DNA of 64,000 bases from Pseudomonas sp. G.S.17 (lineage in GTDB: Bacteria > Pseudomonadota > Gammaproteobacteria > Pseudomonadales > Pseudomonadaceae): positions 3,469,501 to 3,533,500 of the forward strand of contig NZ_CP151076.1 in NCBI RefSeq assembly GCF_038096165.1, written 5' to 3'. Made by a program: the position numbers and the translations under genes. Under the pieces are notes generated by a model, which made no database searches, was not told where the DNA came from, and worked only from the letters and a program-made list of their open reading frames with translations. Shown piece by piece: positions 59,526 to 64,000 of this stretch (positions are counted from its first letter, which is position 1; every line of letters begins with the position of its first letter).

Positions 59526-60887
59526 ATGGCAACAATCGATACCAGCACCACGACGCACTCAACCGCCTCGCCGCCGGACGCGCCCGCCGCAGGCTATCTA
59601 CCTGCACGCAAGGCATTGCTGGCAGGCTTCGCTTCGACCTTCGGCTGGGCGCTGGACCTGTTTGACCTGTTCATCCTGCTGTACGTGGCGCCAATCATTG
59701 GCCGACTGTTTTTTCCGTCGGACACGCCAACCCTTTCCCTGGCCGCCGTCTACGCATCGTTTGCCGTGGCGTTGCTGGTACGTCCGCTGGGCTCGGCGAT
59801 CTTCGGTGCCTATGCCGACAAGCACGGGCGCAAGCGCGCGCTGATGGTGTCGATGGTGGGCGTTGGCATATCTACGGCGCTGTTCGGCGTGCTGCCAACC
59901 CTGGCCCAGGTCGGCGTCATTGCGCCGGTGCTGTTTCTGATGCTGCGGATCGTCCAGGGGATTTTCGTCGGCGGCATCGTGGCCTCGACTCACACCATCG
60001 GCACCGAATCTATCTCGCCGCGCTACCGGGGCCTGATGTCCGGCCTGATTGGCGGGGCCGGAGCCGGTATGGGTTCGTTGCTGGCATCGTTCGCCTACCT
60101 GGTGCTTTCCGAAGTCTTCCCCGGCGCCGAGTTTGACGTGTGGGGCTGGCGCTGCATGTTTTTCTGCGGGCTGATCAGCACGGTGTTCGGCCTGCTGATG
60201 TTTCGCTTCCTGGAAGAAACGCCGGTATGGCGCCAATTACAGGAAACGCGCAAGAACACCCCGGCGAAACCGACGCAATCGCCGCTCAAGCGCCTGTTCG
60301 GTGTGGAATACCGCAAGGTCATGCTGATCAACCTGCTGATCACCTTCGGTGGCGGCGCTACCTATTACCTGGCCTGCGGTTACTTGCCGACGCTGCTCAA
60401 CGTGGTCGCCAAAGTGCCCCACACCGAAACGTCGCAACTGTTGATGTACGGTTCGCTGAGCACCATCATCGGCTCACTCGCGTTCGGCTATGTCAGCGAC
60501 CTCATAGGTCGCAAAAAGACCTTCATTGTCCTGGGCGTGCTCAATCTGGTCAGCCTGCCGCTGATGTTTCTTCACGTCGCCGAGCCCGGCTCGCTGCTGC
60601 GAACCGCGCTGTATTGCTCGGGGATCGCCTTCATGGGTGGAGCGATCATTGCGCCGATCCTGATCTTCCTCAACGAACGCTTTGCAACCGAGCTGCGCGC
60701 CAGCGGCACCGGGCTGTCGTGGAATATCGGCTTCGCCCTGGGCGGGACCATGCCGACCTTCGTCTCCCTGGCCAGCAGCAGCCCGGCACAGATTCCTCAG
60801 GTACTGGCGATTTTTGCCGTGGTGCTGTCGCTCATCTATCTGGTCGGCAGCCTGGTGGTGCCGGAAACCAAGGGAAACTTCAATTGA
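59526..60887 (+). CDS. MFS transporter, metabolite:H+ symporter type (probable furoate uptake)
   Basis: A 453-residue 12-helix carrier. 'STFGWALDLFDLFILLYVAP' (helix 1 with acidic residues), 'VRPLGSAIFGAYADKHGRKR' (about 76-95, the conserved loop 2-3 signature) and 'LRIVQGIFVGGIVASTHTI' are those of carboxylate/aromatic-acid proton symporters. It follows hmfE by 116 bases and very likely imports 2-furoate for the pathway. The 3' end overlaps the convergent hydrolase gene by eight bases. Confidence 0.87.
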   Translation: MATIDTSTTTHSTASPPDAPAAGYLPARKALLAGFASTFGWALDLFDLFILLYVAPIIGRLFFPSDTPTLSLAAVYASFAVALLVRPLGSAIFGAYADKHGRKRALMVSMVGVGISTALFGVLPTLAQVGVIAPVLFLMLRIVQGIFVGGIVASTHTIGTESISPRYRGLMSGLIGGAGAGMGSLLASFAYLVLSEVFPGAEFDVWGWRCMFFCGLISTVFGLLMFRFLEETPVWRQLQETRKNTPAKPTQSPLKRLFGVEYRKVMLINLLITFGGGATYYLACGYLPTLLNVVAKVPHTETSQLLMYGSLSTIIGSLAFGYVSDLIGRKKTFIVLGVLNLVSLPLMFLHVAEPGSLLRTALYCSGIAFMGGAIIAPILIFLNERFATELRASGTGLSWNIGFALGGTMPTFVSLASSSPAQIPQVLAIFAVVLSLIYLVGSLVVPETKGNFN

Positions 60888-61689
60888 AGGCTGGGGAATC
60901 CGGCAACGCCAGAACGAAGTCGCTGATCAGCTGCAAGGTCTGCTCGGTGGCTTCGCGCTGGGGAAAATGCTGGCAATCGTCCAGCAGGACACAGCGACAC
61001 GTTGCGCCCACATGACGTTCGATGACCGCCAACTGTTCCGCCGTGGCGTATTGATCGTCACGGCCCTGGATAACCAGCAAGGGCCGAGTGATGTTCTTGA
61101 GCCGCGCCACCAGCGGCTCAAGACTGAAATCCGGGTGCAGCCAGCTGTCGCTCCAGCCATGGAATGCGCCAGTTGCGTTATCACCATGATGACGCGTCAG
61201 TTGCTCGCGCAAGGAGCCTGTATGCCACAGCGCCGTGGTCTGGCGCACGCCCGCGAGGGTTTGCGCTTCGACCAGCACGTGGGGAGCCAGGGCGATGCTG
61301 CCACGCACGCGGGGATCATTGAGCGCGGCATAAGCCAGAACAATCGACCCGCCATCGCTGTGGCCCAGCAAAACCACATCGTGCAGCGCCAGTGCATCCA
61401 GCAGACGGGCCAGTTCCGCCGGACCGTCATGGCTCAGATAGTCGAGGCCGCGAGGCAGCGTCACCGGACTGGATCGACCGTAACCCTGGCGACTGTAGAC
61501 CAGCACGCCGCACCCGGTGGCGCTGCGCAGCCGCTCGGGGTAGTCGCGCCACTGAGCGGCGCAGCCCAGGCCTTCGTGCAGCAGCACCAGGGTTGGTCGT
61601 CCGGCAAGGGTTCCCGGCAGATGCCGGTATTCAAGGTCGATCTCGCCGAGCGCGAGGCGGCCGGTGTTGGCAACGGATTCACAAGACAT
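60880..61689 (-). CDS. alpha/beta-hydrolase, possible furoate-pathway lactone or thioester hydrolase
   Basis: A 269-residue alpha/beta-hydrolase with the complete triad: oxyanion 'LLHEGLGCAAQWRDYP' (about 36-51), nucleophile Ser in 'LLGHSDGGSIVLAYA' (about 109), Asp in 'VIQGRDDQYATAEQL' (about 216) and His in 'DDCQHFPQREATEQ' (about 242). It resembles the 3-oxoadipate enol-lactonase/MhpC group. It lies between the transporter and the AraC gene on the opposite strand, so it belongs to the same island. The furoate route needs a lactone-opening step before 2-oxoglutaroyl-CoA; this enzyme is a candidate. Confidence 0.82.
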   Translation of the reverse strand: MSCESVANTGRLALGEIDLEYRHLPGTLAGRPTLVLLHEGLGCAAQWRDYPERLRSATGCGVLVYSRQGYGRSSPVTLPRGLDYLSHDGPAELARLLDALALHDVVLLGHSDGGSIVLAYAALNDPRVRGSIALAPHVLVEAQTLAGVRQTTALWHTGSLREQLTRHHGDNATGAFHGWSDSWLHPDFSLEPLVARLKNITRPLLVIQGRDDQYATAEQLAVIERHVGATCRCVLLDDCQHFPQREATEQTLQLISDFVLALPDSPAFN

Positions 61690-61982
61690 GAGGGGGCTGA
61701 CACTGAAAACGAGAGCCGAAGATTACCGCAGTCGCCCTGGGTCAGGTGAATCGGCATGCAACTTCTGGATGTGCAGGCCATTGAGCAGAAGATCGCCCTG
61801 CCACCCAAATCTGTCTGGACGCGGGCCGTGGTCTACGGGATATTGAACCCTTGGCCGCGCTGTCGATCTGCTATCAGACAAGCGCGCACAACAGCGCCCC
61901 GCCAGACAGAGCAACGACTGCCCTACTCCTTCGGTGCAGCCGCAAAATAACAGCCGCTTCAAGCGAGCGAGGGAGTTACCCA

Positions 61983-62837
61983 ATGTCGATTGCCCAACGA
62001 GTGTTTCACGGAAAATTTGGCCGTGTCGCGTTGCTCAACATGGATCGAGCCTTGGTGACTCACACCCATTCCGAATGCCACGTGCTGGTCAAGGTTTCCG
62101 GGGAAGACACCTACTTCAACGTCAATGGACGGCGAGTTCCCCTGGCGGATCGCAGCGCAGTGCTGGTCAATGCCTGGGAGCCGCATTTCTATGACCCGCA
62201 ACCCGGGGCCGGCAATACCCTGATCCTGGCGCTGTACATCGAACCGGCATGGCTGGCCACCGCTCAGCAGTCGCTGGCGCTGAGTGCACGGCCGGACTTC
62301 TTCCCGCATCCGTGTATTGACCTGTCGCTGCAGATTCGCACCCTGGCCGATATCCTGATTGCCGAGATGCACGGCTACGGGTTGGTCCCCAAGGAGCGCA
62401 TCGAGTTCCTGCTGTTCGATTTCCTGATCCAGTTGATCGAAGACTTTTCCCAGTGGCGCCAGCTATGGCGCCAGGGTGCGCCGAGTCATGGCGAGTTTCG
62501 CGACGCACGCATCCGCCGTGGCACGGCTTACTTGCTGGAACATCTTGAACAACCCGACCTGATCGACAACGCGGCGCGTGCCAGTGGATTGTCCAGAGCG
62601 CACTTCTTCGCCCTGTTCAAGAAAGACACCGGCATGACGCCGACCCTGATGGTCAACGACGCCCGCATGCGCCGCGCGTTTACCTGGCTGGAGCGCGAGC
62701 GCAGCGGCACTCTCGGACTGCTGTCGGAGAGTCTCGGGTTCTCTGAGCAGGGCCATTTCACCCGCTTCTTTCGCCAGCACATCGGCGCCTCACCGAGCCA
62801 GTACCAGCGTGTGGTGGACAGCTACGCCAACAGTTGA
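61983..62837 (+). CDS. AraC-family regulator of the furoate cluster
   Basis: A 284-residue AraC-type regulator from the ATG at 61983 (GAGGGAG ahead); the frame is open further upstream without support. Residues about 1-100 are the cupin-like sensor ('THTHSECHVLVKVSGEDTYF', 'VLVNAWEPHFY'). The two helix-turn-helices lie at about 185-280 ('LIDNAARASGLSRAHFFALF', 'LLSESLGFSEQGHFTRFFRQ'). P. putida furoate clusters are also controlled by an AraC protein (PsfA), which supports this role. The 293-base gap to the divergent hydrolase shows no gene. Confidence 0.87.
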   Translation: MSIAQRVFHGKFGRVALLNMDRALVTHTHSECHVLVKVSGEDTYFNVNGRRVPLADRSAVLVNAWEPHFYDPQPGAGNTLILALYIEPAWLATAQQSLALSARPDFFPHPCIDLSLQIRTLADILIAEMHGYGLVPKERIEFLLFDFLIQLIEDFSQWRQLWRQGAPSHGEFRDARIRRGTAYLLEHLEQPDLIDNAARASGLSRAHFFALFKKDTGMTPTLMVNDARMRRAFTWLERERSGTLGLLSESLGFSEQGHFTRFFRQHIGASPSQYQRVVDSYANS

Positions 62838-62939
62838 GGCCCAGCTGCAGGTCGAATTGCCCCACGGATCATGGTGTCACTGAAGATCGGACAATCGACG
62901 GGATCCGACAACACCGGCGGCTGGCGTAGACATGGCGGA

Positions 62940-63371
62940 TTAGGCCAGTCGCCCCCACGTCTGAACCAGCCCGACAAGATGGGTAATACCGAAAACGATG
63001 CAGATTGCCGAGCTGATCCAAATGAATCGCCTGGTTCGGCCGGTATCCTTCAATAGCAAAGGCCCGGCGAAACCGCGTAGCAGGTAGATGACCGTAATGA
63101 CGCTCAGCGCTGGGCGCAGCAGTGGTAACGGACGAATCACCGCCGCGCCGGACAAGGCATACGCCGCCCAGACCATCAGGACCAACGCGATTCCAGTCGT
63201 GATGATTGCCGGAAACGCTCTTCCCGCCTCTGCCGCGCGAATAAAGCGTTTGCCCGCGCCAGCAAGCCGATACCCGGCAGGACCCGCAATGACAACCCCC
63301 ACATGCAAAACGGCAGCCCCGGCGCTGAACGCTGCGCTGATGATCAGTGCCAGATTGTATTCGTCGCCCAC
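62940..63371 (-). CDS. small four-helix membrane protein of unknown function
   Basis: A 143-residue inner-membrane protein with four predicted helices: about 7-28 ('LALIISAAFSAGAAVLHVGV'), 52-75 ('AIITTGIALVLMVWAAYALS'), 80-100 ('LRPALSVITVIYLLRGFAG') and 112-135 ('FIWISSAICIVFGITHLVGL'). The protein resembles uncharacterised small hydrophobic proteins annotated only as membrane proteins. GGGAAGGAGAAACGCG lies before the ATG, a good ribosome site. It has no evident partner. Confidence 0.75.
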   Translation of the reverse strand: MGDEYNLALIISAAFSAGAAVLHVGVVIAGPAGYRLAGAGKRFIRAAEAGRAFPAIITTGIALVLMVWAAYALSGAAVIRPLPLLRPALSVITVIYLLRGFAGPLLLKDTGRTRRFIWISSAICIVFGITHLVGLVQTWGRLA

Positions 63372-63485
63372 GCGTTTCTCCTTCCCTGGATAGCCGAGAC
63401 AGGTGCATCTCGGAAGCGACTCCGCATCGCCATGTACTCGGGATTGTAGACATCCTCGACCGATGTGCAGCCAGGCCCGAAGCTT

Positions 63486-64000
63486 TTATTGCGCCTCGCC
63501 AGTAATATCAACCATCAACCGATTACGACCGGCTGCCTTGGCTCTATACAGGGCCTGGTCTGCCGCTTCGATCAATTCAAGTTGTCGGCCCAGAAGCTGC
63601 GCTCCCGGTCTGGACGCCACACCAATACTGGCCGTAACCCTTTGGAATGGGCTTTCACCATGCAGAATGTTTAAATCCATTAGTGTCTGCAGAATATGCT
63701 CTGCAACAATAATGGCACCTGTAAGATCAGTGTTCGGCAGGATGACAGCCAATTCTTCACCGCCATAACGCGCGACGAAATCCGCAGGGCGCTTCAGGCA
63801 ACACCTGATTGCCTCGCTTACCGCCTTAATACACTCATCACCGGCGACATGCCCGTAAGTATCATTAAACCGTTTGAAATAACAAGCATGCTGCCTTCAC
63901 GGTGAGCACGATTGGTTTCGCCGGCCAACGTTTCGTCAAAGGTTCTGCGGTTGGCGATGCCTGTCAGTTGATCTCTGGAAGCAAGCACTTTAAGTTGTTT
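63486..64000 (-). pseudogene. GGDEF diguanylate cyclase, internal deletion (gene continues past the window)
   Basis: The right-hand part (64000-63885) gives the GGDEF-domain start 'QLTGIANRRTFDETLAGETN' and 'RAHREGSML'. The frame then fails and ends within 70 bases. From about 63880 another frame resumes at 'YFKRFNDTYGHVAGDECIKA' and runs through an RxxD site 'RPAD' and GGEEL to the stop at 63486. Between Met-Leu and Tyr-Phe only two bases remain where about eight codons, including the metal-binding Asp of 'DVDYFK', are expected. The gene is therefore catalytically dead and frameshifted. N-terminal sensor regions lie beyond base 64000. Confidence 0.82.

Noticed and set aside
1..64000. tRNA, rRNA, CRISPR, integrase, transposase or phage genes
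   Set aside because: None seen on reading both strands; no tRNA-like cloverleaf, no spaced short repeats and no DDE or tyrosine-recombinase motif.

Overview
The window looks like a chromosomal accessory stretch from a Pseudomonas of the fluorescens/putida type. GC is high, one REP palindrome of the Pseudomonas kind lies at 17541-17631, many catabolic modules each have their own LysR, GntR, IclR, AraC, TetR or HxlR regulator, and several proteins are pseudomonad-typical (DUF7693, TrmK, MexAB-type pump). I found no tRNA, rRNA, CRISPR array, transposase, integrase or phage gene.

Layout. 1-6.5 kb: end of a glutathione transferase; an HxlR repressor divergent from an SDR, an F420-type reductase-like protein and two NTF2-like proteins; an SDR divergent from a TetR repressor; then two back-to-back truncated genes (SDR and AraC). 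6.6-13.9 kb: diguanylate cyclase, DUF7693 protein, secreted endonuclease I, an amidase with a DUF1989 partner, a glyoxalase-fold protein, and shards of a channel, a DUF393 and a DeoR gene.

14.0-25.9 kb is a hexuronate/aldonate catabolic island. A rightward arm carries a Zn-dehydrogenase, uxaA and a FadR-type GntR regulator, with twin ExuR/UxuR-like operators in front. A leftward six-gene run kdgK-manD-dehydrogenase-MFS-uxuB-uxuA faces kdgR, with twin KdgR-like operators between them. All routes lead to 2-keto-3-deoxygluconate and its kinase. The isomerase and the aldolase are not in the window. Unusually, two unrelated mannonate dehydratase families sit in one run.

26-33 kb: a TonB-receptor scar with a Fur-like box, then an RND efflux pump (permease and adaptor, no outer-membrane factor) divergent from an OmpR/EnvZ-class two-component pair, with a 21-bp-phased direct repeat between them; then an MlaA shard. 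33.4-44.4 kb: MarR/FAD monooxygenase, cupin, LysR, FMN reductase, periplasmic binding protein, LysR/GST, TrmK, and an MFS/epimerase/O-methyltransferase group under a TetR repressor that is now frameshifted but whose twin operators remain. 44.4-49.6 kb: an operon of HAD hydrolase, RidA and D-serine dehydratase/D-threonine aldolase-type enzyme, followed by three LysR genes in a row.

49.8-62.8 kb: a GST and a three-domain flavin/iron-sulfur oxidoreductase, then a cluster whose order matches hmfABCDE for 2-furoate degradation (Mo-hydroxylase large, FAD and 2Fe-2S subunits, CoA ligase, enoyl-CoA-hydratase-fold hydrolase), extended by an MFS transporter, an alpha/beta hydrolase and an AraC regulator. 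HmfA carries a fused CoxG domain. 62.9-64 kb: a small membrane protein and a GGDEF gene broken by an internal deletion. A recurring theme is that gene shards lie at the borders between intact modules.
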